Shown piece after piece: positions 16,745 through 23,722 of a stretch of DNA of 40,139 nucleotides. Made by a program: the position numbers and the translations under genes. This DNA comes from a virus. Under the pieces are notes generated by a model that was given only the letters and a program-made list of their open reading frames with translations, was not told the origin of the DNA and searched no databases. The first letter of the stretch is position 1; the number at the start of each line of letters is the position of its first letter. Location of the stretch: IMG/VR virus record IMGVR_UViG_3300032322_001884, positions 1 to 40,139 of that record; one strand, written 5' to 3'.

Positions 16745-17403
16745 AGATGCCATAATCCATTTTCTTTAAATTTACTAATTTTTTCTTCTATTCCAACCAT
16801 ATGATTATTATGAACTATAATGGCTTTATTTTTTCTATTTTGTCTATAATAAACAAAACCATTTGGAAAAAAATCTTGATCTAATAATCTGCAATTATTT
16901 GCATATTTTATAACTTTTGTATTAATAAGAATCTGATCATCTTCTTCAGTATTTTCACCACATTCAAATATTAATTCTTCACATACTTTTGTATCATTAA
17001 ATACCATAAACCCAGAACAAATATATGAACCAGGTATATCACATTGAAAAAGTATGTGTGTATTATTTTCTATAATTGGTAATGGATTGTGCTTAAATAC
17101 AATATCAGTATCGACCCAACAAAGATTCTTATAATTAGAATAAGTTTCTTTAATCAATTTCCATTTATTTTTAACTATTTTTCTAAATGTGCTATTCGAA
17201 TCAAATGACCAGTTTTGGTATTCTTTTAAATCAATATTATCATATAAAAATGCTCCGTTATAATCTTTCATATTTTCATAAGCATTTTTATCTAAACAAG
17301 CAATAATAAAATCATCTTTATTTAAACCAACAAGCTCGGCAGATTTTAACATATTTCTGCATATTTTTATGCAGCCAGAATTTAATTGTGTTAAAAATTT
17401 CAT
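16741..17403 (-). CDS. Nucleotide-diphospho-sugar transferase (PF03407/GT77-like)
   Basis: A 220-residue protein with KNLCWVDTDIVFKHNP (DTD at residues 98-100), then CSGFMVF (129-135), EEDDQILIN (153-161, catalytic region), CRLLDQDFFPNG (171-182) and IIVHNN (195-200). This order of motifs is that of the PF03407 family. Its neighbour at 17406-18074 has a similar DXD layout but is not close in sequence. It overlaps the GT47-like gene by 4 bases and starts 2 bases after the upstream stop. The product is probably a cytoplasmic enzyme adding a sugar to a lipid- or protein-linked glycan. Confidence 0.8.
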   Translation of the reverse strand: MKFLTQLNSGCIKICRNMLKSAELVGLNKDDFIIACLDKNAYENMKDYNGAFLYDNIDLKEYQNWSFDSNSTFRKIVKNKWKLIKETYSNYKNLCWVDTDIVFKHNPLPIIENNTHILFQCDIPGSYICSGFMVFNDTKVCEELIFECGENTEEDDQILINTKVIKYANNCRLLDQDFFPNGFVYYRQNRKNKAIIVHNNHMVGIEEKISKFKENGLWHL

Positions 17404-17405
17404 AA

Positions 17406-18074
17406 TTAAGTTTCTATAAATTTATTACCAACACTTTGATATTTTATAGCAGAATCATCAAATCCCATTTCTTTTAAAGTTTGTTGTTTTGATTCACTAT
17501 CTGCCAAACCCATTGTTATATATTTCTCACCATTATATTCTTCACCTGGCCATATACAATATGCTTTTGGTAAACATGCAATTCTTATTTTTTTAGTATT
17601 TTTCAAAAATAAAGATACTAAAATTTCATGATCAAATAATTTAACATCTTGATTTTTTACCTGTTCGGATAATTTCATCCATTCATACAAAAATTCAATA
17701 GAAGCTGCTGTATTATTTACAAAAATAGGAGATGCCTTTGGCAAGGACATTGAGGGATCTTCTTTAGTTGGAGTTTTAGGAAAAGCAAATCCTAAATCAC
17801 AATTTGCTGCTAAATCATCAAATACATTTAAAGTTTTATGGATAATAGTATCAATATCCATCCATACAAATGGAATATTAATTTCCTTTGCCATTTCATA
17901 AATAAATCTTGGTTTTGATAAGCAATTAGATCTATAATCACCTTTAGATTGAAGTTCTCTTATTATAAAGGGAATATTTAAATCTTTACAATTTTTAATG
18001 AATCGCTTTGCATGATCGCTATAATATGTTCTACCATCTATATCAGCAAAAAAACTTACTAAAGGTGTTTTCAT
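17406..18074 (-). CDS. Putative nucleotide-diphospho-sugar transferase (DXD type)
   Basis: A 222-residue GT-A-like protein. TPLVSFFADIDGRTYYSDHAK is the first strand and loop; NIPFVWMDIDTIIHK (residues 66-80) carries the DID metal site; SPIFVNNTAASIEFLYEW and LFDHEILVSLF resemble the acceptor and catalytic segments of PF03407-type enzymes. It overlaps the upstream GT10 gene by 4 bases and precedes the related gene at 16741-17403 by 2 bases. Donor and acceptor cannot be told. Confidence 0.72.
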   Translation of the reverse strand: MKTPLVSFFADIDGRTYYSDHAKRFIKNCKDLNIPFIIRELQSKGDYRSNCLSKPRFIYEMAKEINIPFVWMDIDTIIHKTLNVFDDLAANCDLGFAFPKTPTKEDPSMSLPKASPIFVNNTAASIEFLYEWMKLSEQVKNQDVKLFDHEILVSLFLKNTKKIRIACLPKAYCIWPGEEYNGEKYITMGLADSESKQQTLKEMGFDDSAIKYQSVGNKFIET

Positions 18075-18913
18075 AGTTGTTTTATCAGATCATAAAGGAT
18101 ATCATCTGACCCTCGCATTTTTTGTATTATATCAAAATTTTCTTTTATTGCATCTATTTTACTATAATAATAATCAGATGTCAATAAATTTAAATCTATT
18201 TGATCATTGATTATTATCATACCATCTGTGTTGAAATACTTACCAATATCAGGAGCACCCCAATATACTGGTATAGTTCCAGTTGCAAAACAATCTGTTA
18301 ATTTTTCTGTAAAATAAGTTTCATACTTGTCATTTTCTATGACAATCTGAAACATATAATCATTAAGATATTGAAATTTTGAATCCCATGGTGAATCTGC
18401 TGAACCAACTCTTTGACTGTTGGCTGCTCCACCAAATATATCAATTTTACTTTTAAGATTCTCAGCTATTTGGTGGCGTAAAGCATGACCAGGAGTTACT
18501 TTTTTCGATGAAGCAAACATCGAACATAATTTAGACTTTGAAAAAACTTTATGTTCTTTTACCCAAGGTAAGTTACTTCCAGCAAATGAGAAATGAAATT
18601 TCGAACTTTTCTTGCAATATTCCCTATCTGCAAAATAAATTGCATCATAACTTTCTTCAAGTTGTGGGATGAGTTGATCAAGCACACTGCGAGGTAATGA
18701 CCAAGCATGAAAAATAGCCCTTGATTCACAGATCCATGCAATTTTTTTCTCATCTGGTTTTTTCCTATAATTTATTCCATGTGGAATAGCAGAATCAATA
18801 AAAACTTTGATTGGACTGTCTTCTTGCGTCCATTCAAAATTTTTAGGTTTTAGGTTAGAATTAGAAGAAAAGTGAATAGAAAAAGGAGCACCGATTGCTT
18901 GCACATATTCCAT
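18071..18913 (-). CDS. Glycosyltransferase family 10 (fucosyltransferase-like)
   Basis: A 280-residue protein. The family 10 C-terminal motif is complete: FQIVIENDKYETYFTEKLTD (residues 188-207; EN at 193-194, TEKL at 202-205), then GTIPVYWGAPDIGKYF (212-227). GT10 enzymes transfer fucose, or occasionally other 6-deoxysugars, from GDP-sugars onto LPS or glycan acceptors. Residues 55-75 (EKKIAWICESR) match the N-terminal domain. It is the first gene of the glycan island, 26 bases after regA, with AAAGGAT upstream of its ATG but no clear promoter of its own, so it probably depends on transcription through regA. Confidence 0.87.
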   Translation of the reverse strand: MEYVQAIGAPFSIHFSSNSNLKPKNFEWTQEDSPIKVFIDSAIPHGINYRKKPDEKKIAWICESRAIFHAWSLPRSVLDQLIPQLEESYDAIYFADREYCKKSSKFHFSFAGSNLPWVKEHKVFSKSKLCSMFASSKKVTPGHALRHQIAENLKSKIDIFGGAANSQRVGSADSPWDSKFQYLNDYMFQIVIENDKYETYFTEKLTDCFATGTIPVYWGAPDIGKYFNTDGMIIINDQIDLNLLTSDYYYSKIDAIKENFDIIQKMRGSDDILYDLIKQL

Positions 18914-18939
18914 AGTATAAATCCTTTTATCTATTTAGG

Positions 18940-19344
18940 TCACTTACCTATGTGATACTTAGGTATCAATTGCCATTCTTGTTTTTCTTTATGTGGTATA
19001 ATTTTAAGTCTAGCCAAAGAAATCTGTGGTTCTTTATATTCATCTGGATCTACTGGATCTATTAGATTCCATTCAACCAAAAGCCTTACAATGGTATTTC
19101 TACGACCTATATCATCATTTGATATGTCGCTTTCAAGACCATCAAGTAAGAACATTTCTTTAAAATGCATAATCGCGTATCTACCACGTTTATGTAAAAT
19201 ATGACAAGATTGGAATAATTTCTTCTCCTTTTTGGAAGAAACTCCAATTCTTGTCAATGTTTCTTTTACCTTAAGAAAATCTTCTTTATTTTTAAGATTA
19301 ATCTCTACACCAAGGCCATCAAAAATATCGTCATCTTCTGTCAT
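18940..19344 (-). CDS. regA: RegA translational repressor
   Basis: A 134-residue homologue of T4 RegA (122 aa), the RNA-binding protein that blocks ribosome binding on early mRNAs, including its own. The core reads VEINLKNKEDFLKVKETLTR, SCHILHKRGRYAIMHFKEMF, RRNTIVRLLVEW and a C-terminal WQLIPKYHIGK, all closely matching T4. The N-terminus carries about eleven extra, acidic residues (TEDDDIFDGLG). The ATG at 19344 has GGAGTT upstream and lies after a late box at 19367-19374. It follows gene 62 at a 33-base gap, as in T4. In T4-like phages DNA polymerase (gene 43) often comes next; here the glycan island does. Confidence 0.95.
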   Translation of the reverse strand: MTEDDDIFDGLGVEINLKNKEDFLKVKETLTRIGVSSKKEKKLFQSCHILHKRGRYAIMHFKEMFLLDGLESDISNDDIGRRNTIVRLLVEWNLIDPVDPDEYKEPQISLARLKIIPHKEKQEWQLIPKYHIGK

Positions 19345-19366
19345 TTTAACTCCATAAAATATAAAT

Positions 19367-19374
19367 TATTTATA
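19367..19374 (-). promoter_or_regulatory. T4-type late promoter TATAAATA upstream of regA
   Basis: Exact TATAAATA on the minus strand in the gap between gene 62 and regA. The predicted start is near 19361, leaving a leader of about 16 bases with a GGAG ribosome site. It could carry late transcription through regA into the glycan island, for which no other promoter is evident until 8405. Confidence 0.6.
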
Positions 19375-19377
19375 TTT

Positions 19378-19755
19378 TTAGGACTTTCCACCCTTATTTA
19401 ATGACTCTTTTATGGCCTCTAGCTGGCTTTCTGAAAGGATTTTAGCTACTTCCATGGCCTTGGTTCTGGAATAGCCATAAAACTCCATAATAGGCTCTAT
19501 AGAGCCTTTATCGTCTTTATGCCACTTTGCATATCTATTACCCTTTGGTAAGGAGTACAGATAATAATCATACTGCATTTTCTTATCAAGATTGGGCTTT
19601 AAATTCATAAAATTAGCATGAAAAATAGCATCTTTATGATAAGAAAGTGACTTATTGATAACAAAAGGGATATAACCCCGTTCTCCCTGTTCATTTGAAC
19701 CGATTATATCCTTTTTGGATTTATTAATAGAATTTAAGTATTCACCAAGATCCAT
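19378..19755 (-). CDS. gp62: Clamp loader small subunit (gp62)
   Basis: A 125-residue protein, shorter than T4 gp62 (187 aa) but with the recognisable core YIPFVINKSLSYHKDAIFHA (residues about 29-48) and LDKKMQYDYYLYSLPKGNRY. It acts with four gp44 subunits to load the sliding clamp. The start codon shares a base with the stop of gene 44 (overlap at 19755), the same translational coupling as in T4. A C-terminal region equivalent to the last part of T4 gp62 is missing, as is usual in marine T4-like phages. Confidence 0.9.
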   Translation of the reverse strand: MDLGEYLNSINKSKKDIIGSNEQGERGYIPFVINKSLSYHKDAIFHANFMNLKPNLDKKMQYDYYLYSLPKGNRYAKWHKDDKGSIEPIMEFYGYSRTKAMEVAKILSESQLEAIKESLNKGGKS

Positions 19756-20705
19756 TAGTTAAACTCACAACTCATCATCAATTCTACCAAACATGCTACC
19801 ATATTAATTTCCTGATCTGCGACAAATGCAGCCTTGTATTGGTATTCCCCGATCACAATAATAGCCTGTGGAATAGATTGCTTAGTCAGAACTTCTGCTA
19901 AATTATCATAGATTTTTCGAAAAATATCCGTGTGGGATAGATGGACATTAGCCGCTACCCACTTACGGACAGAAGAAAAGTCCTTCTTTTTCATAAAGTC
20001 AATAAGATTTTTGACTTCCAAATCTGTAACATTTACCAAAATACCATGATCAATAATTCCAGATACAGAATATCGCTGAAGTTCATTCAAAATTCTACGA
20101 AAATCTGGGAAGTGCTTATTGATAAGCTTTGCTAGAACTTGAGATTCATATTTAATCTTTTCATTCTTAAGAATTTGCTCACAACGAGTATAGAGTTGTG
20201 TACAGATTTGCCTCTTTTCCTCTTGAGAAACTGTAAAGTCAATACAAGTACATCGTGAATGAATAGGTTCAATAATCCTAGACTTGTAGTTGCAAGTAAT
20301 AATAAATCGACAATTATTTGCAAACTCTTCAATTGCTCCACGAAGGGCTGGTTGAATACTATTCGCATTTGAATAGTCAAACTCGTCAAGAATAACTACT
20401 TTCCTGACACCATTAGAAAAAGAAACTGTACTGGCAAACTGCCGAATCTTTGTGCGTAGAGTATCAATATTACCCTCTTCAGAGCAATTGATGATGATCC
20501 AATCACATCCCATTTCATTGCATAATGCTTTGGCTACTGTAGTCTTTCCAGTTCCAGCAGTGCCAAAAAGCAATAAATTTTGTGGTTCACCTTTAGCAAC
20601 CATGTCCTTGAAGGTTTGCTTCAAGGACATGGGAAGAATGCATTCATCGATAGTCTTGGGTCGATATTTCTCTACAAAGAGAAAGTGTTCTGGGTTTGTT
20701 TTCAT
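19755..20705 (-). CDS. gp44: Clamp loader large subunit, AAA+ ATPase (gp44)
   Basis: A 316-residue AAA+ protein (T4 gp44 is 319). Walker A is GTAGTGKTT (residues 48-56), Walker B is VVILDEFD (103-110), sensor I is ITCNYKSR (136-143) and the clamp-loader SRC motif lies at 150-152. VEKYRPKTIDECILP at 11-25 is the typical N-terminus. It opens and loads gp45 onto primer-template DNA with ATP. It lies 6 bases downstream of gene 45 and overlaps gene 62 by one base. It has no clear Shine-Dalgarno sequence, consistent with coupling to gene 45 translation. Confidence 0.96.
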   Translation of the reverse strand: MKTNPEHFLFVEKYRPKTIDECILPMSLKQTFKDMVAKGEPQNLLLFGTAGTGKTTVAKALCNEMGCDWIIINCSEEGNIDTLRTKIRQFASTVSFSNGVRKVVILDEFDYSNANSIQPALRGAIEEFANNCRFIITCNYKSRIIEPIHSRCTCIDFTVSQEEKRQICTQLYTRCEQILKNEKIKYESQVLAKLINKHFPDFRRILNELQRYSVSGIIDHGILVNVTDLEVKNLIDFMKKKDFSSVRKWVAANVHLSHTDIFRKIYDNLAEVLTKQSIPQAIIVIGEYQYKAAFVADQEINMVACLVELMMSCEFN

Positions 20706-20711
20706 AATAAA

Positions 20712-21398
20712 TCACTTGCAATAAGAATCTGGCTGCATTGCAAACCAGTAGGTCAACTGAATATTTTCATTCTCAAATCGCCCAGCAAGTTGCTTTGCGA
20801 AAGAAATCTTATAGTTTCCTGGAAGGAGTTTAATATTATCCATCTTGAAATGGAATGCAAAGTCCTTATCATCTAAGTTGTCATCAAGACGAATCTTACA
20901 ACTATTACTTGATGGATCAGCCCTATCTGATACTTCAACGAAGATACCATCTTCATTACCAGTGAATGAAATATCAGGTAATTGCATGATAGAACTTGCT
21001 CGACTAAGTTCAGAGAACATTTCCTGTGTAATGTTCACTTCTACTGCAATCTCTGGCATATTAACATTCTTCGTAGGTGTAGTCAAAAGTCGTGGTTCAG
21101 AGTAACCAAAATTAACTACAGAATTATTGCTACCTGAAATTGTAACAGACTTCTCACCAAACTCAAAAGTTGGATTTGTAAAAAGACTAATCACTCCAAG
21201 AAACTTATTCAGATCCCAAATACCAAATTGAGTATCGAATGTTTCTTCTACAATCGCTTCAGCCATACCATTCATCGAAGGTGTGATTGTCTTGATTGTA
21301 TTTCCTGGGTTTACCAGGATATTCGAATTGAGTGATGCAAAATTCTTCAGGATAGCAAGTGTTGTCTTGCTCAATGTAATTTGTGTCGCTGTATTCAT
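20712..21398 (-). CDS. gp45: Sliding clamp DNA polymerase processivity factor (gp45)
   Basis: A 228-residue protein, the same length as T4 gp45. The N-terminus ITLSKTTLAILKNFASLNSN, the central FDTQFGIWDLNKFLGVISLF and the C-terminal NIQLTYWFAMQPDS match clamp family landmarks. The trimeric ring tethers polymerase to DNA and in T4 also activates late transcription through gp55 and gp33. It heads the 45-44-62 operon; a 9-base gap separates it from the small upstream gene at 21408-21587. Confidence 0.95.
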   Translation of the reverse strand: MNTATQITLSKTTLAILKNFASLNSNILVNPGNTIKTITPSMNGMAEAIVEETFDTQFGIWDLNKFLGVISLFTNPTFEFGEKSVTISGSNNSVVNFGYSEPRLLTTPTKNVNMPEIAVEVNITQEMFSELSRASSIMQLPDISFTGNEDGIFVEVSDRADPSSNSCKIRLDDNLDDKDFAFHFKMDNIKLLPGNYKISFAKQLAGRFENENIQLTYWFAMQPDSYCK

Positions 21399-21407
21399 AG
21401 TAATCTT

Positions 21408-21587
21408 TCATTTAAATTCTTCAAAATTTTCAACTTCATCAAAGTCATCAAACTCATCAAGATCATTAGTATTACCTACGTAATTACGCAAATCTTGCTT
21501 GAGTCGATGCTTCTTTCCATTCTTTTCTTTGTTATGAACGCCACGATCCGTTCGTGGCTTTGGTTGTTGATTTTTATTCTTGTCCAT
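21408..21587 (-). CDS. Small basic/acidic two-part protein of unknown function
   Basis: A 59-residue protein, from the ATG at 21587 that overlaps the preceding stop (TAATG); a TTG at 21602 would add five residues and is less likely. The first 36 residues are strongly basic (MDKNKNQQPKPRTDRG, KEKNGKKHRLK). The last 20 are acidic and punctuated by Phe (LDEFDDFDEVENFEEF). No homologue recognised. Its place immediately before the clamp gene is where T4 carries small RNA-polymerase-binding genes (rpbA region), and an acidic Phe-rich tail is the sort of peptide that docks on a clamp or polymerase. That idea is inference only. Confidence 0.6.
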   Translation of the reverse strand: MDKNKNQQPKPRTDRGVHNKEKNGKKHRLKQDLRNYVGNTNDLDEFDDFDEVENFEEFK

Positions 21588-21904
21588 TAAAATTCTACCC
21601 AATGAAATCCATTTTTATCTTCAATGTAAGTATACATCACACCAGTTAATCTGTCAACCCACCTATCTCCGACATTAGCATTTAAGGGAATACTGTCAGA
21701 ATAATGATAATCTTCTATATCACCAGAGAGTTCTTTCCATCCAGAATTTTTCTTTATCGGAAGAGATCTTTTGTTTCTCTCTATGGCAATATATTCTTTA
21801 CCATCATAAAGAACGACATCCCCCACATTATATGTTATTTCATACCCACGGGAATCATATTCTTTAAAATTTCCTCTATAATTAAGTTTATCAGGATTAC
21901 TCAT
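21587..21904 (-). CDS. Small late protein with carbohydrate-binding-like and fibre-like modules
   Basis: A 105-residue protein with two parts. Residues about 24-61 (YNVGDVVLYDGKEYIAI...SGWKEL) fit the CBM5/12-like pattern of short chitin/carbohydrate binding modules. Residues 79-105 (GDRWVDRLTGVMYTYIED...WVEF) match the module at residues 59-84 of the fibre-like protein at 1650-2219. It has its own late box CATAAATA ending 5 bases before the ATG. It therefore looks like a virion or adhesion protein placed inside the replication module, between genes 46 and 45. The module similarity is seen directly; the binding role is inferred. Confidence 0.7.
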   Translation of the reverse strand: MSNPDKLNYRGNFKEYDSRGYEITYNVGDVVLYDGKEYIAIERNKRSLPIKKNSGWKELSGDIEDYHYSDSIPLNANVGDRWVDRLTGVMYTYIEDKNGFHWVEF

Positions 21905-21909
21905 AATAA

Positions 21910-21917
21910 TATTTATG
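21910..21917 (-). promoter_or_regulatory. T4-type late promoter CATAAATA, leaderless spacing
   Basis: CATAAATA on the minus strand overlapping the stop codon of gene 46 (21913-21915). Only TTATT separates it from the ATG at 21904, so T4 geometry puts the transcription start on the A of the start codon. Confidence 0.65.
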
Positions 21918-23631
21918 AAATGGTCATTTTGCTAAAATTATTCTTCTTCTCGAAAGTTATTGTGTTCGTAAACTTATCGACTATTTGATCTGCCTTATGG
22001 CTTATTACAAATACATTCGTTTTTGTCCCGAGAGCATTCAACAATCTTAAAACTTCATCTGTTCCTACAGAATCTAAAGAAGAATCAAAAATTTCATCTA
22101 AAATAAGCAAATTACAGTTTACACTATTTTTCATTTTGGCGATTTCTCTCCATGCTAATAGAAGTGCCAAATCAATACGCATCTTTTCACCTTCGCTAAA
22201 ATTCATATAACTGAATTCATCTCTGTGTCTACTTTTTATAACCTCATTAAATTCTTCATCTATATTGAATTGAATGAAGAAATCCATAGATCTTAGATAC
22301 TTATTGATGAACTTATTCATAGAAGGTAAATAGTGTTTAATTATTTTAATCTTAACACCATTGTCTTTTAGAATATCACCAGCCAACTTAAGATAAGATA
22401 AATCTTCTTTCAATACTTCAGATTCTTTACTTAATTTAAGTAATTCAGATTTTTCCATTTTGAGAACTGCTTTTTCTCTAGATAAATCTATTTCTATTTT
22501 TGTTGATTCTTGAAGTTGTTTATTTTTATATGCAATCAAAGATTTTACTTCTCTTATGGAAGAATTTATATCTTTAATATTACCTTCAATATTACCTATT
22601 CTTGTTTTATTTTTTTGTTCTGTTGAGATAATTTTTTGATTATCTGTGTTTAATTCTGCCAAAGAATTTATTTTAGTTTCTAATGAAGTAATATTATCTG
22701 TTAACGAATCAATATTTTCTTTCTTTAGACTCTCTGATAAATGTGTTTTGCACTTAGGACAATTCTCTGTTTTTTCATAAAACTTAATTTCTTTTTCTAG
22801 ATCAGATATCTTAAATGCAAATTGCGATATTGTAGTTTCGTTCTGTTTAAAAAGATTCAAAATATCTTGTATTTTACTATTTAATTCTATAGAATTTTTT
22901 TCTTGTTGTAATTTTTCAATTTCTTGTAAATAATTATTTTCTTCTATTGTATGTTGGTCTATTTCTTCCTGAATCTTCTTAACATCATTGTTAAGACGTA
23001 ATGTTAGATTATCTACAATTTTTTGCTGATATTCAACTTTTTGTTTCTGTAGTTCTATTTTATTTACAATATCTGTAATATTTTCTTTTGCAATAGTAAC
23101 CTTTGTCTTAAGAATAACATTCATTGTTGTGAAAATATTAATATCAAGAATATTTTCTATTACGGCTCTTCTGTCTGAAGCCGTGAGTTGCATAAATGGT
23201 ATAAAAGCAGAACTTCCTAAAATCACTACCTGTGTGAATGTTTTATAATTCATTTTCAGGATTTGTTCTTCGAGAACATCTTGATAATCAATATTTTTAG
23301 AATCTTGATTGATCAATTTATTGTTTCTGTGTATCTCAAAAATTTTTGGAGATAAACCACGAATAATTTTATAGTCATCCTTATCAATCGAAAATTCTAA
23401 TTCGACAGTGCAATTTTTCTTGTTGATCGAATTATTCAATTGTGCTAAATTAATTTTTCTAAATGGTTTACCGAATAATGCAAATGTAATAGTATCAAGC
23501 AAAGCGAACGATTTACCACTACCATTTGTACCACAGACTAATGTTGTGGAATTTTTATTTAAATCGATTTCAGTCCAATTATTACCAAAAGAACCAAAAT
23601 TCTTAAACTTTATCTTTTTGAATAATATCAT
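21913..23631 (-). CDS. gp46: Recombination nuclease subunit, SMC/Rad50-like ATPase (gp46)
   Basis: A 572-residue Rad50-like protein (T4 gp46 is 560). Walker A is GTNGSGKS (residues 34-41), a Q-loop region TQVVILGSS follows at about 133-141, and a long coiled coil spans about 175-405 with a zinc-hook CPKC at 291-294. The ABC signature FSEGEKMR lies at 478-485 and Walker B LLILDEIFD at 508-516. With gp47 it resects DNA ends and feeds recombination-dependent replication, and degrades host DNA. The ATG at 23631 lies inside the small gene at 23603-23722, itself overlapping gene 47. Confidence 0.95.
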   Translation of the reverse strand: MILFKKIKFKNFGSFGNNWTEIDLNKNSTTLVCGTNGSGKSFALLDTITFALFGKPFRKINLAQLNNSINKKNCTVELEFSIDKDDYKIIRGLSPKIFEIHRNNKLINQDSKNIDYQDVLEEQILKMNYKTFTQVVILGSSAFIPFMQLTASDRRAVIENILDINIFTTMNVILKTKVTIAKENITDIVNKIELQKQKVEYQQKIVDNLTLRLNNDVKKIQEEIDQHTIEENNYLQEIEKLQQEKNSIELNSKIQDILNLFKQNETTISQFAFKISDLEKEIKFYEKTENCPKCKTHLSESLKKENIDSLTDNITSLETKINSLAELNTDNQKIISTEQKNKTRIGNIEGNIKDINSSIREVKSLIAYKNKQLQESTKIEIDLSREKAVLKMEKSELLKLSKESEVLKEDLSYLKLAGDILKDNGVKIKIIKHYLPSMNKFINKYLRSMDFFIQFNIDEEFNEVIKSRHRDEFSYMNFSEGEKMRIDLALLLAWREIAKMKNSVNCNLLILDEIFDSSLDSVGTDEVLRLLNALGTKTNVFVISHKADQIVDKFTNTITFEKKNNFSKMTIS

Positions 23632-23722
23632 TTAAAAGTACACCTTCCGCTACCATTGATCTAAATACTAGTTTTTCTTCTTCAAACAATAACTCGTCCG
23701 CTGTTTTTTTATCATTATTCAC
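23603..23722 (-). CDS. Small protein between genes 47 and 46 (GTG start)
   Basis: A 39-codon frame that begins with GTG overlapping the stop of gene 47 (AGTGAATAA) and ends 29 bases inside gene 46. A GGAG ribosome site lies about 12 bases before the GTG. The product is charged and probably helical (DELLFEEEKLVFRSMVAEGV). It fills the whole 83-base gap between the two nuclease genes with an open, coupled frame. T4 also has small genes (46.1, 46.2) at this place, though I cannot show homology. The function is unknown. Small size and a non-ATG start leave doubt. Confidence 0.55.
   Translation of the reverse strand: MNNDKKTADELLFEEEKLVFRSMVAEGVLLNDIIQKDKV

Noticed and set aside
21588-21602. TTG start at 21602 for the small gene at 21408
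   Set aside because: The ATG at 21587 overlaps the preceding stop in a TAATG junction, the normal coupling pattern here.
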